A stretch of DNA of 24,222 bases from Silene noctiflora (GCA_009801015.1 VHZZ01020381.1:9528-33749); one strand, 5' to 3'; shown: positions 9,047-19,422, counted from the first letter of the stretch. The notes: a model not told the origin generated them from the sequence alone. Numbers and translations are program-made.

Positions 9047-12000
9047 TTAAGGAAAGGTGAACCCGGATCCACCAGTAGTTGCTGTTGAAGGTTGTATAGG
9101 ATTAATAGCAATATAAAGCAAAGAAATAGTGATTGCAATTAGGCCAGACCAAACAAATACTATGGTTGGTGTCTTCCTTCTTCTTCCCATCAATCCTTTA
9201 GCAAAAGGGTACAGATGGCACAACACCCAAAAACTAAAGAAGGCACCCCCTATGAACTTGCTCCATGCCGGGACTGTGCTGTATACCGTCTTAGCAAACG
9301 CGTAGAGAACCGCTATGATGTTCACCATTGCGATTACTATTGGCGGGAGCATTAGAGATGACCACTTTACTAGGTATAACTCTGCGAATACATCATCTTC
9401 GTCTTCTGCTGATGATTTTGAAGTCAATGTGAACGAGATTTCGATACCTGCACATATAAAATCACGAACCCAAAATCACTCAAAACAACCCGAAATGACA
9501 AATTAGAATAACCATTTCGATAAAAACTACAAGCGAAAAATACCTGCAATGACTTTGAGAAGACCTTGAACAACAGCTGCAAGGTGGGAACTAGTACCGG
9601 AAATGAGCCAAAACTGTTCATTTCTCCACCATTCCTCTAACTCGATGCCCGACCATTTGACTTCCAAGATGGCCAATAATATCAAGCAGATTGTCATTAT
9701 CAAAAGATAGACTAAGAAAGTGATGGTTACGTTCTGGACGATGAACTGTCCGGAGAATAGAGATAAAGCCGGAAGAAAACAGTACATGATGAGGAAAATC
9801 GAGGTGAAAGGGTAAATGCCGACATTGATGTAGGCCAATCGTTGTAGGAGCATAAGGCGACGTGAGGCTAAGAAGGCGTTGTTTCGTGAGAAGAAAATCT
9901 CGACTGACCCTGTGGCCCATCGTAGCACTTGGTGAAGTCGGTCTGTAAGGTTGATTGGAGCGGATCCTCTAAAGGCGTCTCGCTTTGTGATGCAGTAGAC
10001 GGACCGCCATCCTCTGTTGTGCATCCTGTATCCTGTCACCACATCTTCTGTCACTGAGCCATAAATCCATCCAACTCTGTCTCCCCATTCTGTCTTGTCC
10101 TCGTACCTGTCGACATATGAGGTCATTGAGTAATACCGAAACATAAATATCACATCGGCCCCAGCAAGAGATAACCGATATAGCTGCAGCAAACTTTTTG
10201 TTACGAAAATGAAGGGGCGTACCAGCAAGAGATAACCGAGACAGCTTCAGAGACGATGGAAGAATCAAGTGGCTCGCGAGGGACCCTAAGAATACCCGGA
10301 GGCCGTCCATACTTAACCGCAGCGTGATCAGCCAAAGGACGTCCTTGATACTCAGCTATAGGAATCGACTCTGCCAACATTGTTGAGTTTCCAAACCTTT
10401 TAGGCAGAAGATTCACATCCAAGTCCGGATCAAAGTCTGTTGATTTTAGTGCTTGGGTCTCAGAATCCTTGATGACTGTTTTATCTGGATTTGGTGGGTC
10501 GAACCCATATAACGCAAACCGTCTGAACATTGTACCCGTTCCCACATAAACCGGACCCTGTATTGATTGATTACAACCACTAGATCGATCAATACCTCAT
10601 TGTATAATCATACTTATTAAAATATAGCGAGGCGAAAGTTCAAACCTGAAGGCCATCAAGTGCACGCATATTGCCATCGAAAAACACATTGTTACGATTG
10701 GCATATCGATCAGAAGGATCGATACCTTCAAACCGTTGAGGGAATTGAATGTAGCAAATATCTTCACCCCCTCGATCGAGCATAAAGCACATTCCTTCTC
10801 GAACGGCCTTACAATTGTAAAAGTAGTGATCACAGTCGAGGTTGAGCATGAAGGGTCCATTTGACAGTATAGCAGACGTTCGTACTAACGCATTCATAGC
10901 TCCTGCCTTCTTGTTATGATCGTAGCCAGGCCGCTTCTCACGTGACATGTATACGAACATAGGGAGGCGTACGTCAGTGTCCTCGAAATCTAAAAGCTTG
11001 CCATCTGGTGATCCCCTTACTGCGTCAGGAGGCGGTGGCTTCAACATAACCTGCAATGTTGTTATTCCGTTCACAACATTTCATTTCGTTCACAATATAT
11101 GATGATTTAAATCAGAAATATTACGTTTTACTAATTCTCATCTATGGATGATGAATGCTTGAATGATTTCACAATAACCCGTCACATATTTTGAAAAATG
11201 TAGTGAATCGAACTCAAAAATGATTGGCATACCTGAAGAATACCGGCATGGTCACCCCTAGCATGGTCAGTAGAAGGGACAACCCAAGTACCGGGCCAAT
11301 GAGTCCCATCCGCCATCCAAGTAGCCTTTTGAATCCGAATAGGTTCAGGTCGTTCAGCTCCATTATCTCTCATTTGTTTGATCATCTTCATTTCTTCTCT
11401 CGCATTAAATGCATCGGACCGTCTCCTAATAGAATCAGGTAACCCGTTTATCCGAACCTTAAACTCTTCATACTCCCTCTTAACTTTCCTCCTATCCTTA
11501 ACAAAATCAGGTTTAAGCTTATTCTTGGTCGGGTCACCCTTCAAACAAAAATACGTCTCCGGGTTTCTCGGTTCAATATCATGCTTCTTACAAAATGGCA
11601 CCCACAACTCCGCAAAACTAGCAGCCTCAGCCATTGCTTCAAAGGTCAAGAGGGCCCCTCCGTCGTCCGACACGTAGCAAGCGATCTTTTCAACAGGGTA
11701 ATCAACAGACAGGATTGAAAGTATAGTGTTAGCCGTTACAAGTGGCGGTTCTTTCTCAGGGTCAGCCGTTGATACAAAAAGGTCAATCCCAGGTAAGTCG
11801 GACCGACCTGTTGGGTTCGAAGGGCAGGGGAGTTCGAACTTTTCTCGTAACGCGTCAAGGTCTGTAGACCGGTTTATAGGACAAATTTTCGGAATAATGT
11901 CGAGAAGCCATGAGAAAGCAAACCATATTTCACATACTATAGAAATTAGCCATAGCCAAACAGCATCTTCATTTGGATGTTGTACTCTCCATACTAAGAA

Positions 12001-13362
12001 TAAACACAAAAAAACTAGCCGCACCACGATTAGTAGCCTGTAACAAAAGGAGATTTAACACGTATCATGTAATATGGTACACATTCAACATATAAATAAA
12101 ATCAAATCATCCATGTTGAGAATATCGAGCTCACTATATTCCGCTGCTAAATTCCAACATGTAATGTTACAGGACATTATGGTCACGATTCGAGATTTTT
12201 CGTTTATTTATCTAAGTTCCATAGTCGTTACCAAATGCGATTTTATCTATCGACTAGAACAAAACACGGTGTGACTAATAATCCCACTAGGAATAGGAAC
12301 AATTCTGCTAATGTAAAATGATTCGACACCCGTTGGCGTTTACTAACCTGTAAGGGCTAATAATCCCACTAGGAATAGGAACAATTCTGCTAAGAGGCTT
12401 AAAGGGCTTATCAGTAGCATCAAGCATGCCACTACCCATGCCACCACCCGCGCCTCCGTCAACAGAGTCTTCAGGAGGCCAATACGCTGTGCCGTGTCCA
12501 TAAGTTCCTTGAGTCTCATTGAACAACCACTTGTTATGGTCAAAATCGCCGGTTTTCTTCTGACTTGTCATACGTCTGTCTCCATTCTCCTTGTTCGGTG
12601 CTGCCAATGGTAGCGCCCCACCCGAGAAATCGGGTGGCTCATCGTCGTAATCTCCTAACCTGTATGGTTCCTTACATCCAGGGCACACCCCGATTCCCTT
12701 TTGAGCATCTATGAAACAGTCATTGCATATCCTAAATCTGCATTGTTTAGACGAAACCTCGATAAGGTCAACACATTTAATTACATTTATGAGCGAACAT
12801 TTCAAAACAAAAGCGACATTCAAGTAATTTTAATTTTTGTATGAGACGGTTTTACACTCAACCATACATGTTATGTATTTACGTACCTGCATTCACAAGG
12901 ATACATAGGATTGCCTCTATTATCAACCATAGCCTTACCATCACAAACCGGCATTTGACAAAACCCGGCTCTGCGTCTAGCATCCTTGTCCTGTTGGCCC
13001 GCCTCAGAATCCGTCATCTTATCCATCAAATGCGCACGTGTCACACTATTAAACCCACCCGTGAACAACGAATTTGACACATATTGTTCCTCGGCCTTTG
13101 TCGCAATAGATGAATGCTCCATAGGTTGATTATCCGGCGTAGGAGGAATATGCACCGTATAATTCATATAGTCCCCTGAATACTCCCCTGACATGTCTAA
13201 ATCCTCCCTAGACACACCTACGTACCTACCGCTAGACGTTCGCCTGGCAAACTTAACTCCTTGACCGGCCCCACCAGTCGAGGCTTGAGTGGTTTGGGAG
13301 CTATTACTCCCCGAGCTCCCCTGGGTCCGCATTGCCTTTTTTGGCGGATCTGATGACGACAT
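9047..13362 (-). CDS. CSLD4: Cellulose synthase-like protein D (CSLD4-like)
   Basis: This is a processive GT2 glycosyltransferase that makes a beta-1,4-glucan-type wall polymer at tip-growing surfaces. In Arabidopsis the D1/D4 clade acts in pollen tubes. Seven exons in transcript order, 13362-12887, 12737-12348, 12037-11233, 11050-10646, 10557-10223, 10106-9544 and 9447-9047, keep frame through GT-AG junctions: 3375 bases, 1124 residues. The N-terminal RING-like zinc finger uses C135, C140, C156, C158, C163, C166, C177 and C180. Two membrane helices (about 290-338) precede the catalytic loop with DDGG (413-416), DCD (629-631), TED (D825) and QVLRW (863-867); C-terminal helices end at GGSGFTFP. 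The catalytic residues are intact. Phrases such as [15 protein letters not shown] and [19 protein letters not shown] match Arabidopsis CSLD4 best from memory; D1, D2/D3 and D5 fit less well. Introns 2 and 5 contain partial copies of the preceding exon ends. Confidence 0.95.
10161..10250 (-). repeat. Duplicated end of CSLD exon 5 inside intron 5
   Basis: Exon 5 positions 10222-10250 (coding [10 protein letters not shown]) recur at 10161-10189 inside the 116-base intron, matching at 26 of 29 positions, with 18 consecutive identical bases (10222-10239 against 10161-10178). The offset is 61 bases. In the copy the donor GTAC is replaced by GGGC, so the copy cannot serve as a 5' splice site. Confidence 0.85.
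12275..12393 (-). repeat. 37-bp duplication of CSLD exon 2 inside intron 2
   Basis: Bases 12357-12393, within the last part of exon 2 (coding [12 protein letters not shown]), recur without a mismatch at 12275-12311 in the intron, 82 bases downstream in the transcript. The copy stops before the CCTTACAG/GT donor context, so no second donor is present. Confidence 0.95.
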
Positions 13363-13387
13363 AAAGGCTAATCAATCAAACCATGCT

Positions 13388-13574
13388 ACGCACTGTCAAT
13401 GGTAAGTAAATTAATTTAACTCGAACGTAAATATTAAAAAAAAAATGTTTATTTTGTTTATGTTTTCGGTGAAATCTATGAAGATGGACATGAAAGAATT
13501 GCAAAGAAGAAGAATTGGTCTATGTTCATCTATATTTAGATGTGCTTTCTCTATTTTCACGCACTGTCAATGGT
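13388..13574 (-). repeat. 16-bp direct repeat in the CSLD leader
   Basis: The sequence acgcactgtcaatggt occurs at 13388-13403 and again at 13559-13574, both between the CSLD start codon and its likely TATA box. On the transcript strand each reads ACCATTGACAGTGCGT and contains an ACAG that could act as a splice acceptor in the leader. Confidence 0.8.
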
Positions 13575-13630
13575 TATATCGAAAGGCTATTAGACATTGC
13601 TAATGAAAAAATCGAAATAACAAAGTTCGA

Positions 13631-13640
13631 TTATATATAG
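13631..13640 (-). promoter_or_regulatory. Likely TATA box of the CSLD gene
   Basis: On the minus strand the sequence reads CTATATATAA, about 270 bases upstream of the start codon, implying a leader of roughly 240 bases. The whole space to the upstream gene is only 580 bases (13363-13942), so the promoter is compact or overlaps the 3' flank of the aldo-keto reductase. Confidence 0.5.
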
Positions 13641-13942
13641 ACAGCGAATTTAACTGAAATGAACGCGACAATTGAAAAACTTCGTCTCATCAAGTCGTGA
13701 AAATATCATAGCATATCACTTAGTCTCGTATAAGATCGTACAAATGTACAACAACTTCTTTATAATACATCATATACATTACAATAATTTCCGCAGTAAT
13801 TTTTATTTTCGCTTTATTAAATCTTAACGGGTACTATACACATTACATGACACATTATACATGGTTCGACATTAGCCTTAATTTTCACGTCTACTCGCGT
13901 TGTTATCAATTTGTTCGAGAATTGAAACAAATAATTCTCGAC

Positions 13943-16900
13943 TCAAATTTCATTATCCCATAAATCTTCGACGGTCTTATATGGACTCGTAGTTTTATTA
14001 ACAAGATGATCTCCTCTCAGAATTTTTCGTTCCGCCATTTTCTCAATGTTGATCATGTCATGGTCATCTAACTTGATCTCAAGAGCACCCAAATTTTCTT
14101 TCAATCTATTTTCATTGAAACTCTTTACAATTACACTTGCTCCTTTCTGCATTCCCCATCTTAGAGCAACCTTCATATCAAAATTATTAAACAAGTTATA
14201 AAAAAATAATTGCGTAAAATGGTCAATGTCAGCTGATTTAACTGATAAAGTCGTCAAATAATTGGATGGTTTTACACTCGCGTTTAAATTATTCTCATTT
14301 ACAACGAACGATTGTAAACAAGAATTTGTGTAAATCGTAATACCTGAGCAGAAGTTACTTGGTATTTCTTAGCAATGGATTGAATAATGGGATCTTTTAT
14401 AACCGAAGTCGATCCCCAAATATTTCCAGGACCTCCAAGGGGCATATATGCACTAATGTGTATGTTATGCTCCATGCAAAATTTTCTGAGCTTGTTTTGC
14501 CTCCACATTGGGTGCATCTCAATCTATTCACATTCGACACAACACTTGATTATAATAAAAAGGTTACAAAAAATACAGAAAGAAGTACGGGAAAATAGCA
14601 TCTTATTAGCATTGTGACAGACCGTGTCTCACAAGATTTCATGGTCGATATGCAGAAATCAGCTAGCATATATAGCTGGTAAAGTCATGAGGGTGATGCT
14701 TATGACCCGGGTTCAAGTATTTGTAGTTGATCTTACTAACCTGATTAACAGAAGGAGGAATGGAAGCAAAATGTAAGAGATGTTGAAGTTTTTTGGTGGA
14801 GAAATTGCTAACACCAATAGCTTTACAAAGACCTAATTCAAGGCATTTCTCCATATTTGCCCATGTTGATTTCATATCCAATTCTTCAAAGTCTTCTTCA
14901 TTTGGCAATGGATATTCAGCTGATGACTTGAATCTTACTGGCCAGTGCACCATGTACAAGTCCAAGTACTCCATTCCCATATTTCTGCCCATTTTACTCA
15001 ACAAATTATGCTTATGTAATGTGGGTAAAACCATCTACTAAATCAAACAAATTCTTGTTTAAAACGGATATATTCGTCTCACCAATGAAACAGGTTAAAT
15101 AGATGAATGAGATAAAAGGCAAATCACCTTGTCTCTACTACGATAGAGGTATTACTGTAGTAGACCTGGTAAACGGGTCAAGCGGGTCGAGTCAACTATT
15201 ATCAAGTTATTATTTATGAATAATAATTAGTATGAAACAATAAACATTCGGGCTGAGTTAATTCTTATTTGGATCAAGCTTGAATCTTGATTTCGGGTGT
15301 CGGGTGAGGACATTAAGGACGAATCGATTTTTTTATTAGGGCTCTGTTTGGCAAGGTATTTCAGGTACCTGATTTGGTCAAAGTAGCTTATTTGTTTGTA
15401 AGCGTTTGGCAAGTAGTTTATTTAACCAAATAAGCTACCTGAAATGAAATGCTACCTAGAGTAGCATTTGAGATTTCAGGTACCTGATTTGATTTGATTT
15501 TCCCTTTTTACCCCTTAAATTTATACTATTAAATAATTATCATATTCTTTTACGTCATTTTATCAAAATCAGTTACCTTTTCAGTTAGTTTGCCAAACGT
15601 TTTTTTATATAATCAGTTACCTTATCAGTTCATAATTTCCAGCTACCTTATCAGTTAGCTTTTCAGTTTTCAGCTATCTTTTCAGTTAATTTTACCAAAC
15701 AGAGCATAGGTCTATAAAATAGTATTTGACCTGTTTTATACTTAAAATTGATATACCGGTCTAATTAAGACCAACTAATTAAATATATAATGATCCATTA
15801 TTAAATACAGTAATAAGTTAGGTATTTAAATGATCAATTTTTAAACTTATTGGATAAAATTGTCTTATAATTAGTCAAACACATGGAATTTAGCATCTAG
15901 TGATCTACATAATCAATTAATCATTGCTTTTTTTGTGTTGCACGTGTGATGATGCATAATTACTTTAGTTAGTGAGAACAATGGAAAATTGAATCACTTG
16001 TAACTACTCCAATTTACCTTATTTTTAAAGAAATTGATTAGGATATTATTATCCAAACATGTTCCTAATCATGAATATATAACTCCGATAGTTCGATCCG
16101 TTAATGATCATAATGTTCGGGTCATAATATATGAATGTATTATCGTCACAGCTCACAAGCTTAGCCTTAAAATTTCGTACCACGTTTGAAAAATATTTTA
16201 CGATAAAAATAAATAAATAAATATTGTAGGAAGTCTTGTTATTGATTAAACAAAATCGTAGTATATTATTTTACTTTACGGTGAGCAATAAGGAAGCCTT
16301 ACACGAGAATTTAACGAGAAAAATTAAAGCGGTTACCGGAGAGACTGTTGGAGGGCAGCAACAGGATCATGGTGATCACTTGACCAAAGTTTAGAAGTTA
16401 CAAATAATTCATCTCTATTTACCATGCCATCATTAATTGCCTCCGTTAAAGCTTGCCCTAGAATTGATTCAGATCCATATATTTTTGCTGTATCAAAATG
16501 TCTATATCCCATCTGCATTTTTTTTTTTTTTGGCATAAATTAACTATTAGCAACAAATATGTCCAATCTTATTTACACCCTCCGTCTCAGTCAATAGCTT
16601 ACACTTGCTTTATTACAGAATAAGACGGTTTTAATACAATAATATTGTATGTACAATACTTTTACGTAGGATATCACTAATGACACAAACCCAAGTTCAT
16701 GGTGATCATGAGCTGTCAACTAGTCAAGTTAAGCTCGAACACAGATCCTCCATTTGTTTACTTTTTATATTCTTCTAAAACGTATTTTAATCAAAGGTAA
16801 ATAAATAATTGGGATGTAAGGAGTTTAGTATTAGGAACACCATGGTGGTATTGCCTAAGACCGTTTTATAAGTTAAGACATCTCACAAACCCGAAAAACG

Positions 16901-17035
16901 AGAAAAAGGGAATACCTTAATAGCCAATTTAATGGCTAGATTGGTTTGATGAAAGTCGTAAGAAATGGAGAAAGTTCCAAGACCAAGGAGAGGCACAACA
17001 CTTCCTGTGTTTAATCTTGCTTGATTGCTCTTCAT
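13943..17035 (-). CDS. Aldo-keto reductase, AKR4 type
   Basis: This is an NADPH-dependent carbonyl reductase with a TIM-barrel fold, likely cytosolic. Exons in transcript order, 17035-16916, 16512-16337, 14984-14741, 14523-14344 and 14170-13943, have GT-AG junctions and keep frame: 948 bases, 315 residues, the usual AKR4 length. It starts MKSNQARLNTGSVVPLLGLG. The catalytic tetrad is complete: D47 and Y52 (HFDTAKIYGSE), K81 (VTSKLW) and H112 (YMVHWPV). It continues with KAIGVSNFSTKKL and the cofactor segment VALRWGMQKGASVIVKSFN, and ends VEDLWDNEI. The sequence type is that of plant codeinone reductase/chalcone reductase/deoxymugineic acid synthase relatives; the real substrate cannot be read from the sequence. 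It is transcribed toward the CSLD gene. Intron 2 (1352 bases) and intron 1 contain MITEs. Confidence 0.93.
15341..15705. mobile_element. hAT-like MITE in aldo-keto reductase intron 2
   Basis: The termini GCTCTGTTTGGCAA (15341-15354) and the reverse of ttaccaaacagagc (15692-15705) agree at 13 of 14 positions. The inside has repeated ttaccttatcagttag-like blocks toward the right end and mirrored caggtacctgattt blocks toward the left, as in non-autonomous hAT elements. An 8-bp duplication was not convincing (ttattagg against ataggtct), so the superfamily is tentative. No coding capacity. Confidence 0.6.
16576..16823. mobile_element. Stowaway-like MITE in aldo-keto reductase intron 1
   Basis: The left end CACCCTCCGTCTCAGTCAAT and the right end (reverse CTCCTTACATCCCAATTATT) are diverged versions of the CTCCCTCCGTCCCAATTATT Stowaway terminus. 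The element is about 248 bases. A TA lies at the left flank (16574-16575); the right flank is TT, so the duplication has decayed. Confidence 0.5.
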
Positions 17036-17103
17036 CTCTCTCTATCTTTATTTCTCTTTCTTTAATGATTTTTTCTATGCTATATTTGTGAGTGTATATG
17101 TAT

Positions 17104-17119
17104 GTATATATATATATAT
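17104..17119 (-). promoter_or_regulatory. TA-repeat, possible TATA region of aldo-keto reductase
   Basis: A run of tatatatatatat lies about 70-85 bases upstream of the start codon of the minus-strand gene, a plausible TATA position with a short leader. It could also be a plain microsatellite. Confidence 0.4.
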
Positions 17120-17193
17120 GATGCAAGTTTATGTTCCAATATAATAAAAGGATTAATGGGTTGTAATAATTATAATTAATTAATAGAATCGGG

Positions 17194-17234
17194 GGTGATT
17201 GAGGTGAATCACCATGAAAATAAGCTTATTTTCA
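17194..17234. repeat. Paired hairpins including a perfect 20-bp palindrome
   Basis: A 7-bp stem with a 6-base loop (GGTGATT…AATCACC, 17194-17213) is followed one base later by the perfect palindrome TGAAAATAAGCTTATTTTCA (17215-17234). They lie about 160-200 bases upstream of the aldo-keto reductase start. Confidence 0.85.
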
Positions 17235-17344
17235 AGTAATTAATGATAGGGGTTCCATGTTCCCGAAAGAGATTACCCCGTTTATCAGTAAGTCAAATCA
17301 GTATGTAATTATGTACTTAATTAATACAATATAAGCATTTCAGC

Positions 17345-17545
17345 TAAGGTTTTGCTCTGCTTAATTTTAACTTTTATTAACTTACTTCAGTCTATTTCAA
17401 TTTAGTTTAGCTCATCTTATTTCACCTTTATTTATCTTAACATATTCTGATTCAGTTTTGCTCATTTTAATTTAATTGAGCTCATTTCAACTCAATTATT
17501 TAGTTCAACTCAGCTTCATTCAGCCCAAAATAACAGGACCTAAGT
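17345..17545. mobile_element. TTCAGCTCA-rich MITE-like element, copy 1
   Basis: The body is made of degenerate ttcagctca/ttcaattta units. The right end reads acaggacctaag and the left end aaggttttgctct, a weak inverted pair resembling the AGGYCCTGTT ends of hAT-like MITEs. There is no coding capacity, and the exact borders are approximate. Confidence 0.45.
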
Positions 17546-17692
17546 TGTCAATATTTTGAGACTACTTAAAGTATCGATTTATGATAACATTAAAAAAACA
17601 TATATACGAGTATTTTTGTAGGTACAAATTAGTACACTATGTCGCCGATAAGAATCAAACCATCAACCTCACGTTTGGAGTAAGACTCTCCA

Positions 17693-17839
17693 TGCTCTTT
17701 TGAACTTAATTTCAGCTCATTTCGCTTCAATTCAACTTTATTCAGTTCAATTTAGCTTCACTCGGTTCACTTCAACTCATCTCTTCATAAATTAATTTTC
17801 ACTTCAGTTCAGTTCAGCTCTTTTCAGCTCAAAAGAACA
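17693..17839. mobile_element. TTCAGCTCA-rich MITE-like element, copy 2
   Basis: The left terminus TGCTCTTTTGAACTTAA and the right terminus (reverse TGTTCTTTTGAGCTGAA) form an inverted repeat. The 110 bases between are tandem-like ttcagttca/ttcaactca units as in copy 1, 150 bases away. No target duplication was identified. Confidence 0.5.
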
Positions 17840-18504
17840 ATTTTTTTTAACAGAGTCTAAGAAAATTTTTATCACTTGATTTAACTCTTTCCTGATGACA
17901 TTAAGAAAAACATGTACAAAACAATTTGATTGAGATATACCTAAAGATACTGGCATTAACAAAAAAAAATATGCAATCATTTACCCAAATAATTGTAAGA
18001 TATCAAAGTATTATTTACCCAAATCTGTGATGATCAGAATCAAAATATACCCTAGTGTAGAGGACAATTGGGCATTAAAAAATAAAGTAATGTTATATGT
18101 GTATCGTCTTACAGATGGCAAATCAAAGCCCTAAGGATTTGGCTTGTCTCTTGAGATCTAAAATCACCTTTGTTTGCGCTCATTTCTTTGGTTCCACCAT
18201 GAGGGAACTTATTTCTGACATTATTGTCCAATTTTGTGCAACATTCTTCAATCAACTCTTAAAATTATGGTGGAGTAAAGGGGAAATGAAGGCAATATAA
18301 TGTTGCTAAAACCCGGATTCTATTTTGGATTGATATATTGGTTAGAATTCAGTTAGTAGAATCGTAAGAAGGTAAACTAGTTGTGATTTGTGACATTCTG
18401 TATATTTAAGATTCTACCTAGAATTGGTACCAGCTATAAATTTATAATGCGTTTGAGTGTAACATCATAAAATTGTTATATCAAATCGGGGTTCTGATAG
18501 CTAT
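17840..18504. other. Intergenic, nothing recognised
   Basis: This AT-rich stretch separates the MITEs from the retrotransposon LTR. A 67-codon open frame at 18097-18300, whose internal ATG follows a splice-acceptor-like ttacag, has no similarity I recognise, so I do not call it a gene. Confidence 0.5.
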
Positions 18505-18703
18505 TGTTTTGGTAAAAATTTACCGAGTAGAGTGATTCGATTTGTGAGTCAAAGTGATCGATCCATGGCCTAAGAACTTATCGAATGTAATTAAGATGAA
18601 CGACAGATAATGCGAAAACAAAAGAGATTGACACGGAGGATTTTGGTGACGCGGAAAACCCGTTGTGGGAACAACCGCGGGGGGAGACGGAATCCCACCA
18701 AAT

Positions 18704-18758
18704 ATTCACTATAATCGAGGTAAGAGCAAGCATTCACTATAATCGAGGTAAGAGCAAG
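18704..18758. repeat. 27-bp tandem duplication inside the LTR
   Basis: Two identical 27-base units (attcactataatcgaggta…) lie at 18704-18730 and 18732-18758, separated by one c, in the U5 side of the LTR. Confidence 0.9.
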
Positions 18759-18854
18759 TAATACAACGTAATTGATTGAAAGAGATGTGTTTGCTTTTTC
18801 AAGTGTTGTTGATCAGTGCTTTTTTTCGTCCCCTTAAGATGTGCCTCGGTTTCC

Positions 18855-18862
18855 TTTTTATA
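18855..18862 (-). promoter_or_regulatory. LTR TATA box
   Basis: The minus strand reads ACTATAAAAAGG here, a strong plant TATA context about 255 bases into the LTR. It would start retrotransposon RNA near 18825. Confidence 0.65.
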
Positions 18863-18987
18863 GTAACCTTGATTAGGGCTTCAGTTGCAGGCTCCTCGAG
18901 ATTCTCCAACTATCTTCTAGGAACTAGCTCCTGAGAAGTAGGAGTCGGTTCACTCCAGCTTTATTTATCCTCAATTGTGTTTGTTTG

Positions 18988-19083
18988 CACGTGTGTTTTT
19001 TTACCTTGAATCCCACGGCCCTGCTTTTGCCACGTCATTGATCCTTCCCTTCCTTTGATGCTCCACTGCTTGCTTGACACGTG
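18988..19083 (-). promoter_or_regulatory. Three ACGT-core (G-box/ABRE-like) sites in LTR U3
   Basis: CACGTG occurs at 18988-18993, CACGTC (minus GACGTG) at 19031-19036 and CACGTG at 19078-19083, the last in the context GCCACGTGTC, a classic ABRE/G-box. All lie upstream of the LTR TATA box. bZIP or bHLH binding is inference from motif knowledge. Confidence 0.5.
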
Positions 19084-19118
19084 GCATGGATGGAAAAGTG
19101 CACAAATTTTCCCTAACA

Positions 19119-19130
19119 ATTGCCCCCAAA
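19119..19130 (-). other. Polypurine tract next to the LTR
   Basis: On the minus strand TTTGGGGGCAAT directly precedes the LTR start TGTTAGGG. This is the expected place and composition of the plus-strand primer of an LTR retrotransposon. Confidence 0.65.
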
Positions 19131-19422
19131 TTCTCGTTTAAGTCTCAATTAAGCGGGAATTTTCATCTTTGAGCCGCCAAAAAACTGCCGATGTGACAAC
19201 TCTCGCCCTCGTGCTTCCCCCTCTCTAACTTTAACCGTCCCACTTCCCCAACCAACCATTAAAATCCCACTATCCCCTCATAACCCCTTTCATTAAAATT
19301 TTAATCTCTCCACGCCTTTTCCTCTCTTTAACCATTCTACTTCTTCTTCTTCCCCAAACTCTTCGTCCAAAAACCCAGGTATCCTCTCTTCTTTTCCTTG
19401 CTTCTATTTTCTTGTTTCTACC

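Larger units (their letters stand above)
18505..19118 (-). repeat. 3' LTR of a Tat-lineage Gypsy retrotransposon
   Basis: In element (minus) orientation the LTR begins TGTTAGGGAAAATTTGTGC at 19118. It is preceded by the purine tract tttgggggcaat (19119-19130), which fits the polypurine tract that primes plus-strand synthesis. The other end is set at the TG/CA pair at 18505-18506 (minus: accaaaaca), giving 614 bases; this border is less certain because the partner LTR lies outside the window. A TATA box (TATAAAAA, minus, 18855-18862) separates U3 from R/U5. U3 carries three ACGT-core boxes. Confidence 0.7.

Noticed and set aside
11224-12043. Plus-strand open frames across CSLD exon 3
   Set aside because: They are antisense shadows of a conserved catalytic exon.
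18097-18300. 67-codon plus-strand open frame after a ttacag acceptor-like site
   Set aside because: No similarity recognised, no partner exon found and no promoter; left as intergenic.
18704-18758. CRISPR-like repeats
   Set aside because: Only two units with a single-base spacer in a plant LTR; this is a tandem duplication.
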